Assembly (NCBI GenBank): GCA_029959085.1
Contig: JARWIR010000002.1
Location: 36,047,733-36,111,732 of the forward strand
Reading direction: 5' to 3'
Source of the DNA: Nemophila menziesii
Lineage: Eukaryota; Streptophyta; Magnoliopsida; Boraginales; Hydrophyllaceae
DNA length: 64,000 nucleotides
Positions 53,683 to 63,370 of this stretch are shown in pieces; the stretch's first letter is position 1; each line of letters opens with the position of its first letter. Below the pieces are notes generated by a model, which worked only from the letters and a program-made list of their open reading frames with translations, was not told where the DNA came from and did no database searches. The translations under genes and the position numbers were made by a program.

Positions 53683-54999
53683 TTAACCAGCGCGAGGCTG
53701 GTTATCGGTGTTGCGTTCTGGACCTTTATCTCGCGTAACAGCATCATAAATCGCGTTTTGAAGTGTATTTACGCCTAGGATCAAATTACGAAGCAGGTCC
53801 AATTCTTTTGTAACGTTTCCCAAAGTAGCAATCATCTTCTCCTGATTCTCTTCCAACACCTGAATCTTTGCTTCCAACTCAGGTACAGTTTTCACTTTCT
53901 TTGATTGAGGAGTTCTCGGACTTCTTGTAGTTCGTGTTGCTTCTTCATGGATGTTCTTGATTGTGCTCAAAGCTATACTCACACCAACTGAAACAGTATC
54001 AATATCTGCGTCCTTACGCGGAATCTTAGCGTCTTGACACAACTGAGTAATAGTACAAGGAAACTTCAGATTTTGTTGTTTCATTGGTGATTTCGCGAAC
54101 TCCATGATTGTGTCATAAATGATCTTAGCAACATCAAATGGTTTCTCCTCCAAAATACACTTAATAACAAATATGTGCTCTTTCTTCAACTCGGAAGTGT
54201 GTTTAATACCAAAGAAAGTGGGTATTACGAAACGAGACCAAACCTTAGCACGAGGTGTCAAACTACTGCTGTAAAATTGTCCAGGATAACTTTCACCTTC
54301 AGGAATTGGGCTAGTCCCATTAACAAGCACGGTCCCCCAAAGGGACTCAAAATCAAAAGAAGGGTCATTAAGAGTTTCTTGGAAGGGGCATGTTCCAGAA
54401 AAGTTGGGTAGTTTCAATGATTTCCGAATACGTTCAATAGAGAAAGGAACTACCTTTTTGCGGACATCAATGGCATCACGAGAGGTAGCTAAACCTTCGT
54501 AAAATTCGCGCACACAAGTAGGAATAAACTCAAGCTTCCTTTCTTGTAACTCTTTCCAACCAAACTTAGCACATGTCACAGCATACTCCTTGTATTCACT
54601 ACCCATAATACCCTTAGGAAAATTCGTCTCCTCACCAAATTTCAAAAATTCAATTCTTTCACGAACCTGAGTATTCCAACAAGTGTAAACCCTCTTAGGC
54701 TTGTGGGCCCACATCTTCATACGCGGGGGTTTCTGAACTGGTGCTTCCGGAATCTCTTGTTCAATTTCCTTCTCAATGTTATTCGCAATTTCCTCTTCTG
54801 GTTCCTTCTCACTTTCAATCTCATCAATCAATCTTCTCTTTTGACCCGTGACTTCTTTTCTGTTAGAATCAAGCTTAACTTCGTCAATTTTTCGTTTAGG
54901 ACGCGAATCAGGAATCTCAATAGCTTGTTCTTGAGAACCACCAATGGTGGTCTTTCTTCTAGGAGCAGTTCTTCGGAAATCACCGGTTCTGTTAGTCAT
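53683..54999 (-). CDS. Env-position ORF, plant transposon-protein domain, intact
   Basis: 438 codons, uninterrupted, starting at an ATG that follows a polypurine-like box. Residues 1-100 are charged and probably disordered, with basic clusters (RRTAPRRK, RPKRK, GQKRR) that could act as nuclear signals. Residues about 100-330 resemble the putative plant transposon protein domain found in Athila and Tat elements: VREFYEGL near 163-170, KVVPFSIERIRKSLKLP near 182-198, LTPRAKVWSRF near 247-257, LKFPCTITQLC near 311-321. Residues 373-410 look like a short coiled coil. I see no signal peptide and no clear membrane helix, so calling it an envelope protein rests on position only. Its role is unknown. 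It is intact although gag-pol is broken. Confidence 0.8.
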   Translation of the reverse strand: MTNRTGDFRRTAPRRKTTIGGSQEQAIEIPDSRPKRKIDEVKLDSNRKEVTGQKRRLIDEIESEKEPEEEIANNIEKEIEQEIPEAPVQKPPRMKMWAHKPKRVYTCWNTQVRERIEFLKFGEETNFPKGIMGSEYKEYAVTCAKFGWKELQERKLEFIPTCVREFYEGLATSRDAIDVRKKVVPFSIERIRKSLKLPNFSGTCPFQETLNDPSFDFESLWGTVLVNGTSPIPEGESYPGQFYSSSLTPRAKVWSRFVIPTFFGIKHTSELKKEHIFVIKCILEEKPFDVAKIIYDTIMEFAKSPMKQQNLKFPCTITQLCQDAKIPRKDADIDTVSVGVSIALSTIKNIHEEATRTTRSPRTPQSKKVKTVPELEAKIQVLEENQEKMIATLGNVTKELDLLRNLILGVNTLQNAIYDAVTRDKGPERNTDNQPRAG

Positions 55000-55390
55000 C
55001 TCTTTTCACCCCAAACTCAAAACTTCAAATAATGAAAAACTTAGGGAAAAGTTTAGAATTTTGATGTTTTGAGGCTTAGGAATTGAAGAACTAGGGTGAA
55101 TATGAGATGGGTCTTGTTTAATATGGATGGGAGAAGAAAGAATTGGGTTTTAATTTAAGGATTTGGTGAAGAAGAATATTGGGAAAAACTAAGGATTTGA
55201 TGTTATTTTGGAGAGGAGGTGAGTTGATTTTGTGTTTTTGTGGTGAAAGAGGGTAGGATTTGATAATATATAGTGTTTTGGTTGATGAATTTCGGAGGTG
55301 GGGAGGCTATTGGTGCGTTTTAGGTAAAGACTTGGAAAAGAGGCTAAGAAACTAGGTTAAAACACCTCAAAACCGACATCACAGCTTTCA
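55000..55390 (-). other. Leader of the env-position ORF
   Basis: Upstream of the ORF in element sense. It contains a polypurine-like box at 55,007-55,022 right before the ATG, and no coding domain. Athila env-like genes are thought to be expressed by splicing; I could not identify a convincing acceptor site here by eye. Confidence 0.5.
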
Positions 55391-55784
55391 AACCGGGTTC
55401 CCGGTTCCGCGTCGCTGTGACGGCGCGGAAAAACAATTATGGACTCTTTTTTTTTTTTTTTTCAAAACGCACCAAAACGCTGGACCCCAAGATGCTGGGT
55501 CAGAGATTTTCCTCGCCGAAACCGGGTACCCGGTTCTGTGGAATGCGGGTTCCCGGTTTTGTGTCGATGGCGCGAACCAAAACACAGCAAAACGCAAGCC
55601 ACCAAAACGCTGGGTCAGAGATTTTTAAAAGTTACAGCACCAAAACCGGGTACCCGGTTTCGCCAAATGCGGGTTCCCGGTTCCGATGCTGTGTCATGAA
55701 CCCAAAACGCAAGGTGCTGCGTATATAGTGTTGGTACCAGCTCCAAAACCGGGTTCCCGGTTTTGTGAAACCGGGTTCCCGGTT
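55391..55784. repeat. Cluster of palindromic CCGGGTTCCCGG motifs
   Basis: Seven 16-base motifs of the type AACCGGGTTCCCGGTT start at 55,391, 55,520, 55,543, 55,644, 55,667, 55,747 and 55,769. Those at 55,520 and 55,644 have TA in the centre and are perfect palindromes. Six form doublets with starts 22-23 bases apart. The second member of two doublets has ATGCGGG as its left half. The stretch 55,480-55,600 is repeated imperfectly as 55,605-55,720, so two doublets lie exactly 124 bases apart. A 16-T run is at 55,447-55,462. Confidence 0.9.
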
Positions 55785-56017
55785 TCTCCTGGACATCCAA
55801 CGTATTTTTCTCCTAATTTCGCCTCATCGACCCCAAACTCTTGACCTTTTTACCCCTGAAATCATCAAAAACAACTACCCTTCCTCATTTCTTAATAATA
55901 AACACTAAAATTGCGAAAATCAAACTACTCTAAATTGCAAAAATTTAAAACTCAGCTAATATACAATGAATTGGCTTTTGTTTAACGTCGTTAAGCTCGA
56001 CGGGTTACCTCACGCTT
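55785..56017 (-). other. Spacer directly after integrase
   Basis: The first bases after the pol stop in element sense read GTCGAGCTTAACGACG at about 55,986-56,001, whose ends pair (GTCG with CGAC). From memory a block of this kind follows pol in many Athila-type elements; I could not check this. The rest holds a polypurine-like box at 55,828-55,842 and otherwise nothing I recognise. Confidence 0.5.
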
Positions 56018-57355
56018 CTAAGGAGTCTCGAGGAGATATATGACCTCCCCGGGATGTGGATCTTCCGAGCGATTGGTATCTTCACCTCCATGGTATATCT
56101 TTAATCTGTGACCGTTAACCATAAAGGTACGGATCTCTAGCGGATGTTCTATTTCTATCGCCCCATGAGGTGTAACTTTGGTCACAATGTATGGACCTGA
56201 CCACTTAGATCTTAACTTACCCGGATAATTGCTGAACTTTGAGTTATATTTCAATACTCTTTGCCCTACTTCAAAGTTCTTTGGACGAATCCGATTGTCA
56301 TGCCATTTCTTTGTGTTTTTTTTGTAAAGTTTGGCATTTTCATAAGCATGCAATCGGAATTCATCAAGTTCATTAAGCTTCATCATACGATTCTTTCCGG
56401 CTAAGATAGGATCTAAGTTCAACTGCGCAATTGCCCAATAGGCACCCATTTCAAGCTCTAAAGGTAAGTGACAAGCCTTACCATACACCATACGATATGG
56501 AGATGCACCAACTGGAGTCTTAAACGCAGTACGATAGGCCCACAACGCATCATCTAACTTCATTGACCAATCTTTTCTTGTAGGAGCAACGGTTTTCTCT
56601 AGGATTGACTTGACTTCACGGTTCGAAACTTCAGCTTGACCATTGGATTGTGGATGGTATGCAGTAGATACACGGTGTCTAACTCCATATTTCTCTAGAA
56701 CAGTCTTCAGATATTTATTAACGAAATGAGATCCTCCATCGCTAATAATCACTCTAGGTGTGCCATGTCTAGTGAAAATATGAGATTTCAAGAACTTGAT
56801 CACCACTCGTGAATCATTAGTAGGTAAAGCCACCGCTTCTACCCACTTAGATACATAATCAACTGCTAATAAGATATAGAGGTTACCATTTGAAGGAACG
56901 AAAGGACCCATAAAGTCTATGCCCCAAACATCGAATATCTCAACCTCTAACACATTATTACGCGGCATCTCATCCCTCTTAGATATGTTTCCGGTAAACT
57001 GGCATCTCGTATATTTCTTAACATATTCATGACAATCTTTTATAAGAGAATGCCAGTAAAAACCTGATTGAAATACCTTCGCAGCAGTTCTGTCTCCTTT
57101 GAAATGTCCTATGTATAATGAATCATGGCATCCAGCTATAATGGCTTGAGTCTCTTCCCTTGCTACACATCTTCGTATCATTTGGTCAGCGCAAACTTTA
57201 TAGAGGAACGGATCCTCCCAAAAGAACTGTCTAGCACGATGAGCTAACCTCTTTCTTTCTTGATAAGTAGAACCTTCAGGAAAAACACCACTCACCACTA
57301 AATTTGCAATATCTGCATACCACGGAGCCTCATAATCTCGAACAACGAATAAACT
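56018..57355 (-). pseudogene. Integrase domain, D,D(35)E intact
   Basis: The catalytic triad is D (56,917-56,915) in GIDFMGPF, D (56,740-56,738) in ISDGGSHF and E (56,632-56,630) in [10 protein letters not shown], with 35 residues between the last two. The N-terminal zinc-binding motif has both histidines (CHDS and GHF), but the first cysteine of the final C-x2-C is a tyrosine (YTRC, codon 57,013-57,011). This should weaken zinc binding. The C-terminal part ([12 protein letters not shown]... [11 protein letters not shown]) is the usual integrase tail. It has no stop, but is in a different frame from the upstream part of pol. Confidence 0.92.
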
Positions 57356-57409
57356 CTCATCAGGAAACTCTTCTCTAACTGCTTCAGTACCACTATTCAT
57401 CTCTGAACC

Positions 57410-57777
57410 CTCTAAACGCGATAAATGATCTGCAACCTGATTCTCACAACCCTTTCTATCTTTGATCTCTAAATCGAATTCTTGAAGCAATAACACCCAT
57501 CTGATTAACCTTGGTTTCATATCTTTCTTCTCCATAAGAAATCTGATCGCGGAATGATCTGTATAAACATAACTTTCGCTCCAAGAAGATAAGAGCGAAA
57601 TTTATCAAACGAATATACAACTGCTAGTAACTCTTTTTCTGTAACTGTGTAATTAATCTGAGCACCACTAAAAGTTTTACTAGCATAGTAAATCGAATGA
57701 AAAACCTTCTCTTTCCTCTGTCCCAATACAGCTCCCATACACAAATCACTCGCATCACACATAACCTCAAACGGTAA
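57410..57777 (-). pseudogene. RNase H domain with a frameshift
   Basis: MCDASDLCMGAVLGQ and [21 protein letters not shown] carry the expected acidic residues (D in CDAS, E in KEL). The frame changes near 57,562-57,568. The downstream part (57,535 onward) resumes with [16 protein letters not shown] and ADHLSRLEG. The two open frames overlap at 57,517-57,535. Confidence 0.88.
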
Positions 57778-57983
57778 ATTCCAATCTGGAGGTAACACTA
57801 TAGGAGCAGAAATAAGCTTTTCTTTGATTGCTTTGAAGGCCGCTAAACAAGCTTCATCAAAAAGGAATTTGCAATCCTTTTCGAGTAAGTTGCATAACGG
57901 TTTAGCAATCTTAGAAAAATCTTTAATAAAACGCCTATAAAAGCCAGCATGGCCAAGAAAACTCCTTACCCCTTTAACAGAAA

Positions 57984-58701
57984 CAGGTGGGGGAAGAGTT
58001 TTAATTACCTCTATCTTTGCTCTATCAACCTCTAATCCAGCACTCGAAACTTTGTGACCCAGAACAATACCTTCACGAACCATGAAATGACACTTCTTCC
58101 AGTTTAACACCAAGTCTGACTCCTTGCATCTAACTAACACTTTCTCCAAGTTATCCAAACACTTATCAAAATCATCACCAAACACGGAGAAGTCGTCCAT
58201 AAACACTTCTAGGAAATTATCAATCATATCCCAGAAGATGGCCATCATGCATCTCTGAAAAGTAGCGGGAGCATTACACAACCCAAATGGCATTCTGCGA
58301 TATGCAAAAGTGCCAAATGGGCATGTAAATGTAGTCTTATGTTGATCTTCTGGAGCCATCTAAATCTGATTGTACCTGGAGTAACCATCCAAGAAACAAT
58401 AGTACTCTCTTCTGGCTAATTTGTCTAACATTTGATCAATGAAGGGCAAAGGGAAATGATCTTTTCTGGTGGTCTTGTTCAGCTTTCTGTAATCCATGCA
58501 AACTCTCCAACCTACTACCGTTCTTGAAGGAATCGCCTCATTTTTATCGTTAAGAATTGTTGTCATTCCTCCTTTCTTTGGTACACACTGAACCAGACTC
58601 ACCCATTCACTACTCGAAATGGGATAAATAATCCCCGCATCTAAAAGCTTGATCACCTCTTTCTTTACCACATCTTTCATCACGGGCATCAATCTCCCTT
58701 G
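57984..58701 (-). pseudogene. Reverse transcriptase domain, split by a TAG
   Basis: Recognisable blocks are KKEVIKLLDAGIIYPISSSEWVS..., CMDYRKLNKTTRKDHFPLPF, CFLDGYSRYNQI, then after the TAG at 58,360-58,362 FTCPFGTFAYRRMPFGLCNAP. The catalytic FMDD is at 58,203-58,192. Phe in place of Tyr in the first position is normal for this clade. The stop lies in the middle of the palm-type motifs, so no active enzyme can be made from this copy. Confidence 0.92.
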
Positions 58702-59255
58702 GCCTTCAACTGAGCGTGCGTTAACATCTTCAAGTATGATTTTGTGTTGACAATAGGATGGACTAATGCCTTTGATGTCAGCAATTGTCCAACCTATTGC
58801 TTCTTTGTTGGCTCTTAACACACGCAACAGTTTATCTTCTTGAGGACCTGTTAAATTAGCTGAAACAATAACAGGTAGAGTTTCATTAGTACCCAAATAA
58901 GCATACCTCAAGTGTGATGGCAATGGTTTTTCTTCCAACTCCGGAGGAGATTCAATTGAAGGCTTCTTTTTAGGAATAATCTCCCCCGGTCCTCTCACAG
59001 GTTCATAGGCAAGACGCCTATATTTCGGATTTTCAGAATTGAGAGCTGCTACTGTTTCGGTAAGCTCCTCCATCATCTCAGGTGAATCTAATGTCAAAGC
59101 AGCCTGCAAGATATCATCAGAATTTAAGCAATTAAATACCTCTTGCGATGCTTGCTCTACTACATCCATTCTGAAGCAATCTTCCTGAGAATCTGGGAAT
59201 TTCATAGCTCGAAATACATTGAATTTCACTTCCTCATCTTGTATCCTCATTGTCA

Positions 59256-59580
59256 ATTCTCCATTTTCTACGTCGATCAATGTTCTCCCTATAGCTAGGA
59301 ACGGTCTACCCAAAATAATGGGGACATTTCTATCTGCATTGTATTCAAGAATTACGAAATCAACAGGAAATATAAGTATACCTGCCTTAACAAGAACATC
59401 CTCAATGCGGCCTTCAGGATGAGCAAGAGACCTGTCCGCCATTTGCAAGACCATAGAGGTAGGTCTTGCGTTTCCAATTTTAAGCTTATCAAAGACTGAC
59501 TTGGGCATCAAGTTGATGCTTGCCCCTAAATCGCATAGCGCCTTTCCCTTCCATTCTTCTCCAATCGATATGGGAATCGT
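59256..59580 (-). pseudogene. Aspartic protease domain
   Basis: The catalytic motif DLGA is at 59,532-59,521 within ALCDLGASINLMP, and ILGRPFLA follows about 70 residues later, as in Athila-type proteases. The enzyme would cleave the gag-pol polyprotein. This domain has no internal stop, but it lies downstream of two stops in gag. Confidence 0.85.
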
Positions 59581-60349
59581 GAAACTCCCCGGATCAACTA
59601 ACTTCGGAGGTAATTTACTCTGGCAAATCGCACTACACTCTTCAGGAAGGCCAATCATCTCATTATCACAGTAGGGCCTTTTATTACTGAGGGCCCTCTT
59701 CAAAAACTTCGTATACTTAGGAATATCTCGAATTGCCTCAAGTAACGGAATATTAATACTCAAACCCTTCACTCTATTAAAGAACTTCTGAAAATCAGCC
59801 ATATCACCCTTTTTCTGAACTCGCGATGGAAACGGTGGTGGAGGGCGATTGCTTACAATTTCATCTCTCTTTTTCGGAATTTCTCTTGGTCTTTCTATTT
59901 CTTCCACCTCACTATCTTTCTCATTCTCTTTCTCTTTCTCACCCACTTCCTTTTCTTTTCTTGGGACTTCTTTCTCTTTCATAACGGGAAAAGGAGGTGG
60001 AGGGAGGTTCTTACCACTTCTTAATGTAACAGCCTTGCAATCTTCACGTTGTGTTGGATTTTCCGTATCGCTAGGAAGTTGCCCTTGTGGACGCTGATTC
60101 AGCTGTTTATTAATTTGACTTAGTTGATTCTGGAAATTCTTTATATTCACTTCAGCTGCGTTCTGACGTTCCAAAGCTTGTGTTTGAAGAGCAATCAAAT
60201 TTTCAATTGTTTTCTGAAGGGTAACTACTCCTTCTTGTGGATGGGCAGGTAAAGCTTTCTGGTTTAAATTCTCATCGTAGGTATTCTGAGGAGCTTGTCT
60301 TTGTACATAATTGTTTTGATTCTGTCCTCCTTGATGATTGTTGTGTGGT

Positions 60350-61371
60350 CTTGGATTATAGTTGTTGCCTTGAGGACGCGGCTGATACGCGTAAGTAGGA
60401 TTGGCTGCCCCATTGGGATTTGAGTATTGAAACCCAGGATGGTTTCTGTTAGGCTGATATCCATTACCACTTGAATTGAAATTACCTCTATTGGACATAA
60501 AATTCACTGATTCTTGGTTATTCGGACAACTTTCCTCATCATGATCATCTACCTTACAAATTGAACACATATAAACCTCTTGTGCAGCATGCACAGCTAC
60601 CTTCTTACTCGAAAAACCTTCTTTTACAGCTAAAGTAAGCTGCTTCAACTGTTGCTCTATAGTATTCTGAATCTTATTCTCAAGCGTAGCAAATTTCTCT
60701 TCCACGTCAACATTATTTACTCCCTTAACTGGTGTTCTTACTGAGCTCCACCCAACTTCATTCTTGACTGTTCTCTCTAAAATGATCTTGGCATGAGCGG
60801 GTTGAACTTGAAGAAAACCTGCACCACATAGCGTATCCAACTTCTCTCTCGAAGTTCCATCAAGGCCTCTATAAAAGATCTTTAACTGTTGTTGTTCTGA
60901 AAAGCCATGATTGGGAACTTTCCGCAAACACATCTAAAATGTTGTCCAACTCCTACCCACAGTTTCCTCATACTCTTGACGGAAATGCGTCAATTCTAAT
61001 TCAGCATCTAACCTCATGTTACTTGGGTAGTACCTGTCAAAGAACGCAATCTCTAATTGGTCCCAATTAGTAATCTTCGTAGGATCTTGCGTATCGTGCC
61101 ATTCACTTGCTCCATCAATGACAAAGAATTTAAAAGCAGCAAAATACATCTGTTCTCTTGAAACCCCTTGTGTGATATAAGAATCACATATCTGTTTGAA
61201 TTTCTGTACCGCTCTAAGAGGATCTTCCGATGGTCTTCCGCGAAAATTTCCAAAGTTTTGGAACTGAGCTAGCATACCCCAATCTGGACGGAATCTCGGA
61301 ACATTAATATCTGGAGCACCTACTCCTATAGCTGGAGCACGGAATGGAACTTCTGGAGGACCATTAGTAAA
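60350..61371 (-). pseudogene. gag: Gag capsid domain and zinc knuckle
   Basis: The capsid-like Retrotrans_gag domain is seen in 61,275-60,840, with FRGRPSEDPLRAVQKF, then DGASEWH and TKITNWDQLEIAFFDRYYPSN. A TAG at 60,934-60,936 interrupts it just before CLRKVPNHGFSEQQQLKIFYRGL. A CCHC zinc knuckle of the pattern C-x2-C-x4-H-x4-C follows at 60,567-60,526. An N/P/Q-rich tail comes next. Gag packages element RNA into virus-like particles. The division between gag and protease is approximate. Confidence 0.88.
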
Positions 61372-61650
61372 TCACGGATCTTGATTCATCACTATCTGGA
61401 CTTGAGGATTAGGATTTAGTGGTTGAACTTGAGGAATAACGCCTGGAGCTAAAGGTTGGCCATTTGCATCTAGCTGGCCTTGTCCATTCTGTTGACCTTG
61501 AAGAGTGATATTCTCCATTCTGTTACTTAATTCTTCTACTTCTAAAGCTTCTCGTTCTCTTCTTCTCTTGTTAGCAAGTCTGATCAACGATTCTGGATTA
61601 CTAAGGATCGGAGGTGTTGGCTCTAGATCCTTGAATAGCCTTCTTCGCAT
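61372..61650 (-). pseudogene. gag: Gag N-terminal segment
   Basis: 92 codons from the start ATG to the first in-frame TGA. The N-terminus is basic (MRRRLFKD). A charged helix-like stretch follows near residues 25-45 (KRRREREALEVEELSNRME), and then a Q/N/P-rich segment. The same frame continues past the stop without a shift, so this is the front part of gag rather than a separate gene. The leader between it and the primer-binding site is about 110 bases. Confidence 0.8.
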
Positions 61651-61760
61651 ACACCAAACCTAAAAACCTGAAAAAGCTAACAAACAAAAAGCGTAAAACT
61701 GATAAAATAAAATAAATGCACTTATCACTAAAGGATAAACACCGTGGTCACACGCTACCG
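61651..61760 (-). other. Leader between primer-binding site and gag
   Basis: An A/T-rich leader of about 110 bases with no ATG-initiated frame of note. In element sense an in-frame TAG precedes the gag ATG. Packaging or dimerisation signals could lie here, but I recognise none. Confidence 0.6.
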
Positions 61761-61778
61761 TCCCCGGCAGCGGCGCCA
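61761..61778 (-). promoter_or_regulatory. Primer-binding site, tRNA-Asp type
   Basis: In element sense TGGCGCCGCTGCCGGGGA begins six bases after the 5' LTR. It is complementary to the 3' end of plant tRNA-Asp including the CCA, with one probable mismatch in the middle. Athila-type elements commonly use this primer. Minus-strand DNA synthesis would start here. Confidence 0.9.
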
Positions 61779-62784
61779 AAAACTTGGTGGTCCTTTGTGT
61801 GTTCTAAAAATAAATGCAAATGCTAATCGAACCACAACAGCAAGTGTACGGTTGTCCCAAGTAGTATGTATGATAATACAAATTCGTTCCAAGGAAGGAT
61901 GGTTGATCACAATGTTTAGCAAGTAGTGATTGATGCACTTATGAAAGTAAAAGATAATAAAATGTTTGTTTGGTTTTGTTGATTAAAGCTAATGAATAAA
62001 AGACAAATAATTAAATGTAAGTAGAAGCTAAGACGCAAGTAAAATAAGTGAAAACGCAATATGAGATGTAGTACTTGAGAACGCAAGGATCCTCCTAATC
62101 TTACTTCCTAACTTATGTTGTTTAAGGGCTAAATTGGTCAATTACAATGGTCGGGATTCTAAATTCCTTATACCCCCGTCAGGGTGGACTATAAGGCGAT
62201 CCTAAAGTGTCACTAGTCCCGTCAGGGTAAATATGATCCACCGTTGGATGATTAAGTGTTTTACCTCATTGGCCCTAGAATTAACTAAGTTCGTCAGAAT
62301 CAATAGCTTTTATCCTAGATTGAATAATTAATTCTATACCTAAACCCTCCGTCAGGATGATCCACACGCCACTTATGTGGAATAGCTTAGATACTAATAC
62401 ATAATCTTAGTTCGCGACTCTAAAATCAGTAAATAATCACAAATTATCGAAAAGAGTAATAAACCCAATCTAATTTAATTTAGCATAAACCCAAATTCAA
62501 CATTCGTTATTTCATAAAATTAGGATTCACCCATTGTTTGTTCTCAAGCACTATTAAAAGCTTAGCTCATATTAAAATTAAAAACTAAATTAAATGAAAT
62601 GGAATTCATATTGTTTACAAAATTAAAATATAAAAAGAACCTAATTTCCGGAATTGGAATGACTACGAACGGAGCTATAGACCCACTCCACCTCTTGTAG
62701 CTTCTTCTTTCTTCCTTCTGTTGCTTCTCTCTGGTGTTTAATCTTGTGGAATGTGAATTGTGTAAAAAATAGAAGTCCAGACCT

Positions 62785-62793
62785 CCTTTTATA
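62785..62793 (-). promoter_or_regulatory. TATA box of the 5' LTR promoter
   Basis: TATAAAAGG in element sense, a good match to plant TATA boxes, about 575 bases into the LTR. Transcription would be expected to begin about 25-35 bases further, near 62,755. The same box is in the left LTR at 51,655-51,663. Confidence 0.7.
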
Positions 62794-62808
62794 AGCATAA
62801 ATTCGTTC

Positions 62809-62928
62809 TGCTGATACACCTTCACTAAAACGGCTTGGACCAGAGAATAGAATATTAATTAAATGTCCAAGCCCAATTTCTAAGCCCAAAATCCCGTAAA
62901 TGCTGATACACCTTCACTAAAACGGCTT
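62809..62928. repeat. 28-bp direct repeat beside the TATA box, unique to this LTR
   Basis: The 28 bases at 62,809-62,836 are identical to 62,901-62,928. The left LTR has only the second copy and reads ttctagggcttgg at the place of the first. The extra copy adds about 20 bases directly upstream of the TATA box in element sense. A templated insertion during break repair or reverse transcription would explain it. Confidence 0.85.
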
Positions 62929-63365
62929 TTCCCGATGCGTTATGACTCCGATTGACCTCATTCCAGTTTCTAAAGTTCCGTAACTCGATAAGGAATGATT
63001 TCTCTTCAAAGGTCAACAGCTAGATCATCGCTTAAGCAACTCGAAATCAGCAATCTATGGCCTGGAAAATGGATATTCAGCTCCAAAAATAATATCTTCG
63101 GGATTTGTCTTCAAGCCTTGACTCTAATTCACGATCTTTGACTTTCTCCTCGGATTCCTCTCCTAGCTAACATCTAAAACCTGTAAACTTTTCACTAAAA
63201 ATACCAATATTACACGCAAAAGTTTAATAAATTAAAAATGCTAGAAATAAAAAGGGAATTCCGAATTATTGCATATTAAGTCCAAAAGTCTATCAAGTTA
63301 ATTAAGTAAACACCAAAAATGATGTCTCCCAAGGGTCGAAAATAAGAACAATTAGGGAGACATCA

Positions 63366-63370
63366 CTAGG
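63366..63370. repeat. Target-site duplication, right copy (CTAGG)
   Basis: The second copy of the 5-bp duplication made when the retrotransposon inserted. The satellite resumes immediately with gttttgggatttcc, as in uninterrupted units. Confidence 0.97.

Larger units (their letters stand above)
56018..61650 (-). pseudogene. Athila-type gag-pol polyprotein, broken
   Basis: One long coding region of about 1,877 codons in the usual Ty3/gypsy order. The parts down to RNase H share a single frame but are cut by in-frame stops at 61,372-61,374 (TGA), 60,934-60,936 (TAG) and 58,360-58,362 (TAG). A single-base shift near 57,562-57,568 then moves the rest of RNase H and the whole integrase into another frame. 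The start ATG at 61,650 follows an in-frame stop 12 bases upstream. No full polyprotein can be made by ordinary translation. The domain sequences remain easily readable, so decay is recent. Confidence 0.93.
50273..63365 (-). mobile_element. Athila-type Ty3/gypsy LTR retrotransposon, defective
   Basis: The element spans 13,093 bp in minus orientation. It has two LTRs with TG...CA ends, a 5-bp target duplication, a tRNA-Asp-type primer-binding site and a polypurine tract. Its coding order is gag, protease, reverse transcriptase, RNase H, integrase, which is the Ty3/gypsy order. A further ORF follows integrase in the position of the Athila env-like gene. The FMDD polymerase motif, the DLGA protease motif and the style of the gag tail fit Athila-clade elements. 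Gag-pol is broken by three stops and a frameshift. LTR divergence is about 22 substitutions in about 1,560 aligned bases by eye (1.4%). At commonly used plant rates this suggests an insertion of the order of 0.5-1 million years ago. Confidence 0.95.
61785..63365 (-). repeat. 5' LTR (right)
   Basis: 1,581 bp with TG...CA ends in element sense. It aligns over its length with the left LTR, apart from the MITE there and a 20-bp net gain here. About 22 base differences are visible. It contains the terminal hairpin (63,320-63,365), a TATA-like box and the CCGTCAGG-type motifs. U3 is likely about 63,365-62,755 and R/U5 the remainder. Confidence 0.96.

Noticed and set aside
55388..55800. Several overlapping frames of 61-103 codons on both strands
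   Set aside because: They are produced by the palindromic CCGGGTTCCCGG repeats, which read open in several frames; the PGTRF-type residues are translations of the motif.
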